From Blattabacterium cuenoti (GTDB taxonomy: Bacteria; Bacteroidota; Bacteroidia; Flavobacteriales; Blattabacteriaceae): DNA of 64,000 bases. A model generated the notes under the pieces. The model ran no database searches. It was given only the letters and a program-made list of their open reading frames with translations, and had not been told where the DNA came from. The stretch's first letter is position 1, and each line of letters begins with the position of its first letter. Below, piece after piece: positions 54,825 to 63,680 of this stretch. The stretch is taken from assembly GCF_014252375.1 (NCBI RefSeq), contig NZ_CP059221.1, positions 186,001-250,000 on the forward strand, read 5' to 3'. The translations under genes were made by a program, and so were the position numbers.

Positions 54825-56192
54825 ATGGAATATCAAGATATAGCTATAGGTCTGGATGTAGGTACTACAAAGATTGTAGCTATGGTCGGAAGAAGAAATG
54901 AGTATAATAAAATTGAAATTTTAGGTATAGGAAGATCTAAAAGTATTGGAGTACATAGAGGTGTTGTAAATAATATAACTCAAACTATTGACGCTATTAG
55001 AGAAGCTGTTTCTGAAGCAGAACATAGTTCTGGATTGAAAATAAAAGAAGTTATTGTAGGTATAGCTGGACAGCATATTAGAAGTTTACAACACAATGAT
55101 TATATTACAAGATTAGATTTTGAAAATGTTATTAATCAAGAAGATATACAACAATTGATAGATCAAGTTCATAAATTAGTAATGTTACCAGGAGAAGAAA
55201 TTATTCATGTTCTTCCACAAGAATATAAAGTAGATAGTCAATCAGAAATAGGAGAACCTATTGGAATGTATGGAAGTCGTTTAGAAGCAAATTTTCATGT
55301 AGTTGTTGGACAAATATCTTCAATTAGAAATATTGGAAGATGTGTTAAAGCTGCTGGATTAAATTTATCTGGAATGACTTTAGAACCTATAGCTTCTGCA
55401 GAAGCAGTTTTAAGCAAAGAAGAAAGAGAAGCTGGAGTAGCTTTAGTTGATATAGGAGGTGGAACTACAGACATAGCTATATTTAAAGATAATATTATTC
55501 GACATACAGCTGTTATTCCTTTCGGAGGAAACGTAATTACTGAAAATATAAAAACAGATTGTTTAATTATTGAAAGACAAGCAGAATTATTAAAAATAAA
55601 ATTTGGTTCAGCTTGGCCAGGTGAAAATAAAGAAACTGAAATTGTTTGTATACCAGGATTAAGAGGTAGAGATCCAAAAGAAATTTCTTTAAAACATCTT
55701 TCTAAAATTATTCATACAAGAGTTTGTGAAATTTTGGAACATGTTAATATAGAAATTAATAATTATGGTAATGAAGAACAAAAAAAGAGATTAATTGCCG
55801 GATTAGTAATGACAGGTGGAGGATCTCAATTAAAACATATAAGACCTTTAACTGAGTATATTACTGGAATGGATGTTCGTGTTGGATATTCTAATGAACA
55901 TATAGCAGGAGGAGATAATGGATTTATAAGTAATCCTGAATATGCAACATCAATAGGATTAGTTGTTAAAGGTTTGGATGATAAGAAAAAATATTTATGT
56001 ACATCAGATATATTATATAATCTAGATTATAAAAAAAATTCAGAATTATTTTCTACAAAATTTTATAATAAAAAGAAATCACATGGATATAAAGAAAAAT
56101 TTAATAGTTCTATAAAAAAAAATAAAAAATCCAAATCTTTTTTAGAAATTTGGGCAGATAAATTCCGTCAAATATTGAATGACACAGAATAA
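54825..56192 (+). CDS. ftsA: Cell division protein FtsA
   Basis: FtsA is an actin-like ATPase that anchors FtsZ to the membrane. The 455-residue protein has the phosphate-1 motif IGLDVGTTKIVAMVG near residue 8, the 1C subdomain around VIVGIAGQHI, phosphate-2 ALVDIGGGTTDIAIF near 205 and the adenosine motif LVMTGGGSQL near 325. The C-terminal helix reads SFLEIWADKFRQIL, an amphipathic membrane-binding type. It lies 6 nt before ftsZ. Confidence 0.95.
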   Translation: MEYQDIAIGLDVGTTKIVAMVGRRNEYNKIEILGIGRSKSIGVHRGVVNNITQTIDAIREAVSEAEHSSGLKIKEVIVGIAGQHIRSLQHNDYITRLDFENVINQEDIQQLIDQVHKLVMLPGEEIIHVLPQEYKVDSQSEIGEPIGMYGSRLEANFHVVVGQISSIRNIGRCVKAAGLNLSGMTLEPIASAEAVLSKEEREAGVALVDIGGGTTDIAIFKDNIIRHTAVIPFGGNVITENIKTDCLIIERQAELLKIKFGSAWPGENKETEIVCIPGLRGRDPKEISLKHLSKIIHTRVCEILEHVNIEINNYGNEEQKKRLIAGLVMTGGGSQLKHIRPLTEYITGMDVRVGYSNEHIAGGDNGFISNPEYATSIGLVVKGLDDKKKYLCTSDILYNLDYKKNSELFSTKFYNKKKSHGYKEKFNSSIKKNKKSKSFLEIWADKFRQILNDTE

Positions 56193-56198
56193 AAAATA

Positions 56199-57572
56199 AT
56201 GAAAAAAGAAGATTTAAAAATACAAAAAAAAGAAAAAATTAAATTATCAAATAATCGTACTGCATCAATTAAGGTAATAGGAGTAGGAGGTGGAGGAAGT
56301 AATGCATTGAGTTATATGTTTGAACAAGGAATTAATGGTGTAGATTTTATTGCATGTAATACAGATGCTCAAGCTTTAAACAATAATCCAGTTCCTACTA
56401 AAATACAACTAGGTGCATCTATAACTGAAGGTCTTGGTGCAGGAGCAGATCCAGAAGTAGGAGAAAAAGCAGCATTAGAAAGCTTAGAAGAAATAAAAAG
56501 TGTATTGGATTCAAATACAAAAATGACATTTATTACTGCAGGAATGGGGGGTGGAACAGGAACTGGTGCTGCACCTGTAATTGCAGGTATTTCTAAAGAA
56601 AAAGGAATCCTTACTGTAGGAATAGTTACTATACCATTTCATTTTGAAGGAAAAATGAGATTAAAACAAGCTCAAAAAGGAATAGAGTCTCTAAGAAAAA
56701 ATGTAGATTCATTAATTGTTATTAATAACGATAAACTAAGAGAATTATATGGTAATTTAGGATTTAAGGCAGGCTTTGCAAAAGCAGATGAAGTTTTAAC
56801 TACTGCAGCTAAAGGTATTGCAGAAGTTATTACTCATCATTATAAACAAAATATAGATTTGAGAGATACTAGAACAGTATTAAAAGAAAGCGGAACTGCT
56901 GTTATGGGGTCTTCTGTTTCTGTAGGAGAAAATAGAGCTAAAGAAGCAGTTATTCAAGCATTAGATTCTCCATTATTGAATGATAATAAAATAACTGGAG
57001 CTAAAAATGTTCTTCTATTAATTGTCTCTGGTAGGATTGAAATTACTATAGATGAGATTGGAATTATTAGCGATTATATCCAGTCAGAAGCAGGAAATAA
57101 TGCAAATATTATAATGGGAATAGGTGAAGATGATAAATTAGAAGAAAGTATTTCTGTAACAATAGTAGCAACTGGCTTTCCAACAGAAATACAACGTGCT
57201 ATTAATCATGAAGAAAAAAAAATATTTCATAGATTAGAAGAACCATATGATAAAAAATTACCTAATAAAGATGAAATACATTTATTGCAAAAAAATCCTT
57301 TTTTTTCAATAAAAAAAAAATTTTCAAAAAACTTAGATAATTTAAATGAATTAAATAATGATAAAAATAAAATTTCATTAAATAAAAATATTTTTGATGA
57401 ATCAATAAATTTAAAATCTAATTCTTTTAATATAAGTAGTAAAAATAAAAAACAAAATTTTCATTATTTAGAAGATAATTTTGATTATCCTATATCTTCA
57501 TATGAAGAAGAAAAAAAAAATAGAATTTTAAATGTAAATATTATAAAAAAAGAAGAAAATAAAAATGATTAA
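56199..57572 (+). CDS. ftsZ: Cell division protein FtsZ
   Basis: FtsZ is the tubulin-like GTPase of the division ring. The 457-residue protein has VGVGGGGSNALSYM near residue 28, the NTDAQAL loop, the tubulin signature GGGTGTGAAPVIA near 107 and the T7 loop GFKAGFAKADEV near 195. The linker after about 325 is long, Lys/Asn-rich and ends NIIKKEENKND. I do not see a clear D-I-P-x-F-L type C-terminal peptide that would bind FtsA. Confidence 0.95.
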   Translation: MKKEDLKIQKKEKIKLSNNRTASIKVIGVGGGGSNALSYMFEQGINGVDFIACNTDAQALNNNPVPTKIQLGASITEGLGAGADPEVGEKAALESLEEIKSVLDSNTKMTFITAGMGGGTGTGAAPVIAGISKEKGILTVGIVTIPFHFEGKMRLKQAQKGIESLRKNVDSLIVINNDKLRELYGNLGFKAGFAKADEVLTTAAKGIAEVITHHYKQNIDLRDTRTVLKESGTAVMGSSVSVGENRAKEAVIQALDSPLLNDNKITGAKNVLLLIVSGRIEITIDEIGIISDYIQSEAGNNANIIMGIGEDDKLEESISVTIVATGFPTEIQRAINHEEKKIFHRLEEPYDKKLPNKDEIHLLQKNPFFSIKKKFSKNLDNLNELNNDKNKISLNKNIFDESINLKSNSFNISSKNKKQNFHYLEDNFDYPISSYEEEKKNRILNVNIIKKEENKND

Positions 57573-57584
57573 TTTTTATTATAT

Positions 57585-58985
57585 ATGATGAAATATTTTA
57601 TACCTAAAGGCACTAGAGATTTTTCTCCAATTGAAACTTATAATCGTAATTTTTTAATTAAAACAATTAAAAAATGTTTTAAAATTTTTGGTTTTTATCC
57701 ATTAGAAACTACATCTATTGAAAATATATCTACTCTTAATAAAAAATATGGAGAAGAAATTGAATATTTAATATTTAGAATACTTAATTCTGGAAATTCT
57801 TTAAATAAAGAAATATTAAATTTTTTAAAAGAAATAAATAAAAGTAAAAATATAATAGATAATAATATAATATATAACTTTTTATCTAAAAAAGCTCTTA
57901 GATATGATTTAACTGTTCCTTTTATACGATATATAATAATGAATAAGGATAAAATTTTTTTTCCATTTAAAAGATATCAAATACAACCTGTATGGAGATC
58001 TGAAAATCCACAAAAAGGTAGATTTAGGGAATTCTATCAATCTGATGCAGATATTGTATCAACATCTTATTCTTTATGGGATGAAATAGAATTAATTAAA
58101 TTATGTGATTTTATTTTTACTGAACTTAATTTATCTATAACTATTTTTATAAACCATATATATATATTAAAAGGATTAGTAGAAATAGTTGGTATAAAAA
58201 ATAATTTATGGAAAAATTTTATTACAATTTTGGATAAATGGAAAAAAATAGGTGAAGATGAGGTAAAAAAAGAAATGTTAAATAAGGGAATTACACTAAA
58301 ATCATTTAACAGTATAAGATCTTTATTTAGTATAGAAGGAGATTTTAAAAATAAAAAAAAATTTTTTGAAAAAAAATTTAAATTTTCTGATAAAGGAAAA
58401 ATTGGACTTAATGAAATAAATTTTATATATAAATCTATAAAAAATATTTCATTATATAAAACTAAATTAAAATGGGATATTTCTTTAGCTAGAGGAATAA
58501 ATTATTATACAGGAATAATATGGGAAATTATTCCAAAAAAATGTGATGATTATAATTCTATTGGTGGAGGAGGAAGGTACGATAAATTAATGGGTTTATT
58601 TGGTATGAAAAATATTTATGGTACAGGAATTTCATTTGGTTTAGATAGAATTTATTTAGCTATGGAAAAAGAAAAATTATTTAAAATTAATAAACATAAT
58701 TTTTCTCCATCAAAAATTATATTTATTAATTTTGGATATAAAGAAGTTTTATATTCATATAAGTTATTAGATACTTTAAGAAAAAAAGGAATATCTGCTC
58801 AACTATATCCTAGTTATTCAGATATTAATAAGCAATTTAAATATGCTTATGACAATAATATTCCATTTGTTATAATAATAGGAGAAAAAGAAATTAAAAG
58901 TAATAAAATAAAGGTAAAAGATATTAAAAATAAAATAGAAAGAGAATATAATAATGTCAATGATTTAATAAATTATATAAAATGA
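57585..58985 (+). CDS. hisS: Histidyl-tRNA synthetase
   Basis: A class II synthetase that charges tRNA-His. The 466-residue protein starts YFIPKGTRDFSP, with LRYDLTVPFIRYI near 107, motif 2 FKRYQIQPVWRSENPQKGRFREF near 130, the histidine motifs LARGINYYTG near 303 and GGGGRYDKLMG near 328. The anticodon-binding domain (about 375-466) follows. ATG occurs twice at the start (57585 and 57588). It lies 12 nt after ftsZ. Confidence 0.95.
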   Translation: MMKYFIPKGTRDFSPIETYNRNFLIKTIKKCFKIFGFYPLETTSIENISTLNKKYGEEIEYLIFRILNSGNSLNKEILNFLKEINKSKNIIDNNIIYNFLSKKALRYDLTVPFIRYIIMNKDKIFFPFKRYQIQPVWRSENPQKGRFREFYQSDADIVSTSYSLWDEIELIKLCDFIFTELNLSITIFINHIYILKGLVEIVGIKNNLWKNFITILDKWKKIGEDEVKKEMLNKGITLKSFNSIRSLFSIEGDFKNKKKFFEKKFKFSDKGKIGLNEINFIYKSIKNISLYKTKLKWDISLARGINYYTGIIWEIIPKKCDDYNSIGGGGRYDKLMGLFGMKNIYGTGISFGLDRIYLAMEKEKLFKINKHNFSPSKIIFINFGYKEVLYSYKLLDTLRKKGISAQLYPSYSDINKQFKYAYDNNIPFVIIIGEKEIKSNKIKVKDIKNKIEREYNNVNDLINYIK

Positions 58986-58986
58986 T

Positions 58987-59583
58987 TTATTTTTTTGATT
59001 TAATGGCTTCTTTTTTCCAAAAAAAAAATCCTTCTATAGATAAAAAAATTATAATTATTGAATAAAATGATGATAAAAAAATAGGAATATATAAAATATT
59101 TAAAATATTACTAATTATATAAATTATCCAATTTTCTACTTTTTTTATAGCCATTTGATACATACTAGAAAAATATAATCCATTCATTATTATATTAACA
59201 ATAAAATGAAAGTTATCATCATTTTCATTTTTTATATTCAAAAACTCAACAACTATATTAAGTATACAAGTTATTAAAAATAATATAAATGTTTGTATAT
59301 AATCTTTTTTTTTACAAAAAGTTATATTTATTTTTTTATTAGTCCATAAAAACCATCCATATAAACCAATCATTATATGATAAATCTTCATTATGAAACT
59401 TCCATACAAATAATTTTTATATGTTAAATAACTATTTATAAAATAACTTATTATAAAAACTGGATATGTCCAAATATTATACTTTTTAGAAAGAAAGATA
59501 CTAAAAATAGTAAAAAAAATAGATATCAGATCTAATACTAAATAAAACCAATATTTATAATCGTTATTATATAAAAAAAACAT
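58987..59583 (-). CDS. pnuC: PnuC-family nicotinamide riboside/mononucleotide transporter
   Basis: PnuC proteins are facilitators that import nicotinamide riboside or a related vitamin B3 form. The 198-residue protein has about seven hydrophobic segments. Family features include the WTYPVFIISYFINSYLTY region near 38, YGWFLW near 73 and EGFFFWKKEA at the C-terminus. In an obligate symbiont it implies import of an NAD precursor from the host. It lies 14 nt downstream of the phosphopantetheinyl transferase gene. Confidence 0.8.
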   Translation of the reverse strand: MFFLYNNDYKYWFYLVLDLISIFFTIFSIFLSKKYNIWTYPVFIISYFINSYLTYKNYLYGSFIMKIYHIMIGLYGWFLWTNKKINITFCKKKDYIQTFILFLITCILNIVVEFLNIKNENDDNFHFIVNIIMNGLYFSSMYQMAIKKVENWIIYIISNILNILYIPIFLSSFYSIIIIFLSIEGFFFWKKEAIKSKK

Positions 59584-59597
59584 AATATAAAAAATGT

Positions 59598-60218
59598 TTA
59601 TATGTCTATGCTGTAAACTAAATAATAATTTTCTAATTTTTTGTAAAATGCTGTAAATTTTTTACTATAATATTTTTTTATAATCCAACATGGGATAGAA
59701 TAATCTTTTTTTATGCAAAATGAGGATACTTTATAATGATTTATAAAATTATAAAAAATGCCTCCATTTAATTTATATAAACTTTCCTTTATTCCCCATA
59801 TGATATGTAAATAATCTTTTTCAAATTTTTTTTCAAAAAAAATATTTTCATCTTTTCTAATAAATTTTTTTTTTATTTTTGTTATTTTTTCTCTGTATTT
59901 TTCTATATCTACTCCAACATGATAATAGCTTATAGCTATGGCTATTCTTTCATGAGAATGGCTTAAAGAAAAATATATTTTTTTCCCTTTATATATAAAA
60001 AAATTATTTTTATATAAAAAATTTATTTTTATTCTCATATATTTTAAAATAAAACGAATTCCTATAAATTCTATTTTCCTTTTTTCTGATAAAGAAAAAA
60101 AAAATTTTTTTTCTTTATCATTAATTAATAATTCTTTAAAATATTTAATGTTTAAATATTTATACCATTTTATAACTATAATTTTCGTATGTATTTTATT
60201 AAAATTAATATTTTTCAT
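59598..60218 (-). CDS. 4'-phosphopantetheinyl transferase (Sfp-type)
   Basis: The enzyme attaches phosphopantetheine to a carrier protein such as ACP. The 206-residue protein has the substrate loop YFSLSHSHERIAIAI near residue 80, the Mg-binding GVDIEKYREK near 98 and WGIKESLYKLNGG near 147 (the WxxKE(A/S)xxK motif). It fits Sfp rather than the short AcpS type. It is divergent from the Mrp gene over 20 nt. Confidence 0.87.
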   Translation of the reverse strand: MKNINFNKIHTKIIVIKWYKYLNIKYFKELLINDKEKKFFFSLSEKRKIEFIGIRFILKYMRIKINFLYKNNFFIYKGKKIYFSLSHSHERIAIAISYYHVGVDIEKYREKITKIKKKFIRKDENIFFEKKFEKDYLHIIWGIKESLYKLNGGIFYNFINHYKVSSFCIKKDYSIPCWIIKKYYSKKFTAFYKKLENYYLVYSIDI

Positions 60219-60238
60219 AATTTAACATTTTAATTGTT

Positions 60239-61240
60239 ATGAAAAAGAAAATTGAAAAAGTATTAAAAAATGTTTTTTTTAATAAAAAAAATATAATTGA
60301 GTCAAATTTTTTAAAAAAAATAGATATTATAAATAATAAAATTATTATTTATTTGGATTTACCAAATCCTACTATGCATTTAAAATATAAAATAGAAAAA
60401 GAAATTATGTTTCTATTGAAAAATGTAACACAAAAAAAAATATGCATAAAAATTAATGTAAAATTACATTATGAAAAAAAAAATTATACAAAAGTAAAAA
60501 ATATAATTGCTATAGCTTCTGGAAAAGGTGGAGTAGGTAAATCTACAATATCAGCTCTAATAGCCGTTTATTTAGTAAAAATGGGATTTAATGTAGGATT
60601 ATTAGATTCTGATATTTATGGACCTTCAATTCCATTAATATTTGATATTAATGTAAGTGATAAATCTATATTGTATAAAAATATGTTACTAAATCCAATA
60701 ATTATTGAAGGATTAAAAATTTTATCTATAGGATTTTTTTTAAAATATGGACAAGCAATTGTATGGAGAGGCCCTATGATTACAAAAGTTTTAATGCAAT
60801 TTATTTATCAAACTAATTGGGGGAAACTTGATTTTTTAATTATAGATCTTCCACCAGGAACTGGGGATATACATTTATCTATTTCGCAACAACACTCATT
60901 TTTAAAAGGAGTAGTAATAATAAGTACACCTCATAAATTATCTTTTTCAGATGTATCTAGAACTATAGAAATGTATAGAATAAAATCTATAAGTATTCCA
61001 ATACTAGGAATTATAGAAAATATGTCATTTTTTTTAGAAAAAAAAAATAAATATTATTTATATGGAAAAAATAATGTAAAAGAATTTTCAAAAAAAATGA
61101 ATTTATTATTTTTAGGAGAAATTCCTTTTTTACAAGAAATACAAAACATTATTGATATAGGTATATTTAAAATGATAAATAATAATATTATAGATAATAT
61201 TTTCAAAAATATTATAAAATCTATTATAAAGAAGTTGTAA
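60239..61240 (+). CDS. Mrp/NBP35-family iron-sulfur cluster carrier ATPase
   Basis: ApbC/Mrp proteins bind and transfer Fe-S clusters. The 333-residue protein has an N-terminal MIP18-like domain (about 1-85), then the deviant Walker A motif IASGKGGVGKSTISAL near 93, DSDIYGPSIP near 120, VWRGPMITK near 172 and DLPPGTGDIHLSI near 200. The central CxxC of canonical Mrp is not visible near IENMSFFLEK, where many members have CxxC. Confidence 0.88.
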   Translation: MKKKIEKVLKNVFFNKKNIIESNFLKKIDIINNKIIIYLDLPNPTMHLKYKIEKEIMFLLKNVTQKKICIKINVKLHYEKKNYTKVKNIIAIASGKGGVGKSTISALIAVYLVKMGFNVGLLDSDIYGPSIPLIFDINVSDKSILYKNMLLNPIIIEGLKILSIGFFLKYGQAIVWRGPMITKVLMQFIYQTNWGKLDFLIIDLPPGTGDIHLSISQQHSFLKGVVIISTPHKLSFSDVSRTIEMYRIKSISIPILGIIENMSFFLEKKNKYYLYGKNNVKEFSKKMNLLFLGEIPFLQEIQNIIDIGIFKMINNNIIDNIFKNIIKSIIKKL

Positions 61241-61246
61241 AATTAT

Positions 61247-62266
61247 TTAATCTATAATTATATCTACTTCTCTTGATAAAAAAACCCCTAATTTTTTTTT
61301 TACATCTTGAATGATTTGTTCTGAAATAGAATATATTTCCATACCACTTGCATTTCCATGATTTAATAATATTATAGGATATTTTTCATATACTTCTACA
61401 TCACCTATTTTTCTTCCTTTCCATCCTACATATTCAATTAAACAATTTGTAGATATTTTAATTTTATTATTATTGATAGGATGTCCAACAATATTAGGAT
61501 AATTTAATTTCAATTTTCTAAAAAAATTTTTTTCTACTATAGGATTAGTAAAAAAACTACCTGCATTACCGATCTTTTTTGGATCTGGAATTTTTTTTTT
61601 TCTAATAGACTCAATAATTTTTATTAAATCATTTATAGTAGGATATTTTAAATTTAAAAAATTTATTTTTTTTTTTATATCAATATAATTTATATTTAAT
61701 TTTCTATAATTTTTTTTTAAAATAAAAAAAACTGATATAATTAAATATTTATTTAAATTTTTTTTAAAAATAGAATTACGATATGAAAATTTACATTCTT
61801 TTTGCGTAAGTTCTAATATTTTTTTTTTAATTATGTCATATACTTGAACTTTTAAAATGAAATCTTTTATTTCTGTTCCATATGAACCAATATTTTGTAT
61901 TGGTGAAACACCTACTGTTCCAGGTATAAAAGATAAATTTTCCAATCCATAAAATCCATTATTTATAGTCCATTTTACAAATTTACTCCAATTTTCTCCT
62001 GAAAAAACTTTTAAAATAACTTTATTTTTTGTTTCATGAATTATTTCTATTCCCTCTATTTCTATTTTAATAATTAATCCTGGATAATAATTTTTTAAAA
62101 ATAATATGTTACTTCCATTTCCTAATATTAGTTTAGGAATATTTATATATTTATTGAATATTTCTATCAGATTATGAATCTGTTTTATTATTACAAAATA
62201 ACGTGCATATACATTGATTCCAAATGTATTAAATTTTTTTAATGAAAAATTTTTTTTAATTAACAT
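61247..62266 (-). CDS. murB: UDP-N-acetylmuramate dehydrogenase
   Basis: MurB reduces enolpyruvyl-UDP-GlcNAc to UDP-MurNAc with FAD. The 339-residue length indicates the E. coli-like type I. It shows the FAD-binding LGNGSNILFL near residue 48, IPGTVGVSPIQNIGSYG near 115 and GNAGSFFTNPIV near 230 with the catalytic Ser; the C-terminal region keeps LNHGNASG. It complements the mur cluster and murI in this window. Confidence 0.94.
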   Translation of the reverse strand: MLIKKNFSLKKFNTFGINVYARYFVIIKQIHNLIEIFNKYINIPKLILGNGSNILFLKNYYPGLIIKIEIEGIEIIHETKNKVILKVFSGENWSKFVKWTINNGFYGLENLSFIPGTVGVSPIQNIGSYGTEIKDFILKVQVYDIIKKKILELTQKECKFSYRNSIFKKNLNKYLIISVFFILKKNYRKLNINYIDIKKKINFLNLKYPTINDLIKIIESIRKKKIPDPKKIGNAGSFFTNPIVEKNFFRKLKLNYPNIVGHPINNNKIKISTNCLIEYVGWKGRKIGDVEVYEKYPIILLNHGNASGMEIYSISEQIIQDVKKKLGVFLSREVDIIID

Positions 62267-62333
62267 TTAAAAGATTTATATAAGTAAATTTTTATAAATA
62301 ATTATTAAATTTATTAAATATAAAATTTTTTTT

Positions 62334-62600
62334 ATGAAAAAAGTAGGAAATTTTTTTATTGGAATGATTATTGGTACAATAACTGGATTAGCAATGGGAA
62401 TTATGTTTTATCCAACAAAAAAAGAAAGCAAAGTTAAAAATATTATAAATAAAAAAACTGAAAATTTAAAAGAAAATTTACAAAAAATGAAAAAAAAAAT
62501 TGGAAAAAAAATAAATGAAATAAAATCAGATTTTGAAATAAAATGGAAAAAAGACAAAAATAATAAAATAGATAAAATAGAGAATGAATTAGGAACTTGA
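62334..62600 (+). CDS. YtxH-domain small membrane protein
   Basis: The 88-residue protein has one N-terminal helix with a glycine-rich face (GNFFIGMIIGTITGLAMGIMFYP) followed by a Lys-rich amphipathic or coiled-coil tail. This matches the YtxH/GvpP-type small proteins common in flavobacteria, whose function is unknown. It forms a likely operon with the next small membrane protein (4-nt gap) and rlmB. Confidence 0.75.
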   Translation: MKKVGNFFIGMIIGTITGLAMGIMFYPTKKESKVKNIINKKTENLKENLQKMKKKIGKKINEIKSDFEIKWKKDKNNKIDKIENELGT

Positions 62601-62604
62601 TACA

Positions 62605-62931
62605 ATGTTATATATTATAAAAAGATTTTTTTGTGAAAAACTTAATATTCTAAAAAATAAATTTTTTAAAATATTTGTTTTTATAGCAACTGAAATATTA
62701 ATAAATATTTATATGATGATATTTTGCAGCATAATTATATTTCTTAGTATAATATCCTTATGTTTTTTTTTATCTATTTATGTTGGAAATTATTTTATTG
62801 GATTTAGTATAGTAACAATATTATTTTTATTTATTTTAATTTTAATTTTCTTATTGTTTAGGAATAGTATACGAATTTTTATAAAAAATTTTATAAAAAA
62901 ATCTATAAAAAAAAATATAAAACAATTATGA
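62605..62931 (+). CDS. Small two-helix membrane protein (phage-holin-family/DUF1469-like)
   Basis: The 108-residue protein has a basic N-terminus, two strongly hydrophobic helices (about 38-62 and 66-88) and a Lys-rich C-terminus. Flavobacteria often carry such a gene annotated as a holin-family protein right after a ytxH gene. That name rests on fold only; nothing suggests phage origin. It overlaps rlmB by 4 nt (ATGA). Confidence 0.65.
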   Translation: MLYIIKRFFCEKLNILKNKFFKIFVFIATEILINIYMMIFCSIIIFLSIISLCFFLSIYVGNYFIGFSIVTILFLFILILIFLLFRNSIRIFIKNFIKKSIKKNIKQL

Positions 62932-63680
62932 AAAATATTATTTATGGAATACATTCCTTGATAGGTGCAATTGAATGTGGAAAAAAATTAAAAAAAATAT
63001 TTATTGTTAAAGAAATTAAACAATTGTCTTCTTCATATATAAAATTAATTAATCTTTCTAAAAAAAAAAATATACCAAATATAATTGTAAAAATTACAGA
63101 TTTTCCTTTTTTAAAAAATAAAAATCATCAAGGTGTTTTTGCTTATATTTCTCATATAAAAGTATTTAAAATAAAAAACTTATTACCTTTTTTAAAAAAA
63201 AAAAAAAAAGATCCAATTTTAGTTATTTTAGATAGAGTTACAGATGTAAGAAATTTTGGTTCTATTATAAGAACATCTGTATGTGCAGGTGCTGATGCTA
63301 TTATTATTCCTAATAAAAATACTGCTGAAATAGGATCTGATTCAATAAAAACTTCTTCAGGAAGTTTATTTGAAATACCAATATGTAAAGAAAATAATTT
63401 AGATAATACTATAAAATTTTTAATTGATAATGGATTTAAAATAATTTCTTCAACAGAAAAATCTAATTTAGATTGGTGTAATATTAGTTTATTGGGTCCT
63501 ATTGCGTTAATTTTAGGAAATGAAAAAAATGGAATATCTAATAAATATTTAATTTCTTCTCATAAAAGAATAAGAATTCCATCTATGAAAAAAAACATTA
63601 TAACATTAAATGTATCTGTAGCTTGTGGTATTATTTTATATGAAATTTTTAGACAAAGACACTTTTGTAAAAAAAATTAA
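62928..63680 (+). CDS. rlmB: 23S rRNA (guanosine2251-2'-O)-methyltransferase (TrmH/SpoU family)
   Basis: The protein methylates a ribose in the P loop of 23S rRNA. The 250-residue product has the substrate-binding N-terminal domain starting [15 protein letters not shown] and the SPOUT domain with [17 protein letters not shown] near 100, [14 protein letters not shown] near 195 and [23 protein letters not shown] near 212. A run of 15 A (63194-63208) lies in the coding region between the domains. It overlaps the pheS end by 4 nt. Confidence 0.92.
   Translation: MKNIIYGIHSLIGAIECGKKLKKIFIVKEIKQLSSSYIKLINLSKKKNIPNIIVKITDFPFLKNKNHQGVFAYISHIKVFKIKNLLPFLKKKKKDPILVILDRVTDVRNFGSIIRTSVCAGADAIIIPNKNTAEIGSDSIKTSSGSLFEIPICKENNLDNTIKFLIDNGFKIISSTEKSNLDWCNISLLGPIALILGNEKNGISNKYLISSHKRIRIPSMKKNIITLNVSVACGIILYEIFRQRHFCKKN

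Noticed and set aside
62605-62931. Holin gene as evidence of a prophage
   Set aside because: Only the two-helix topology recalls holins; neighbours are housekeeping genes and there are no phage genes, repeats or att-like sites.
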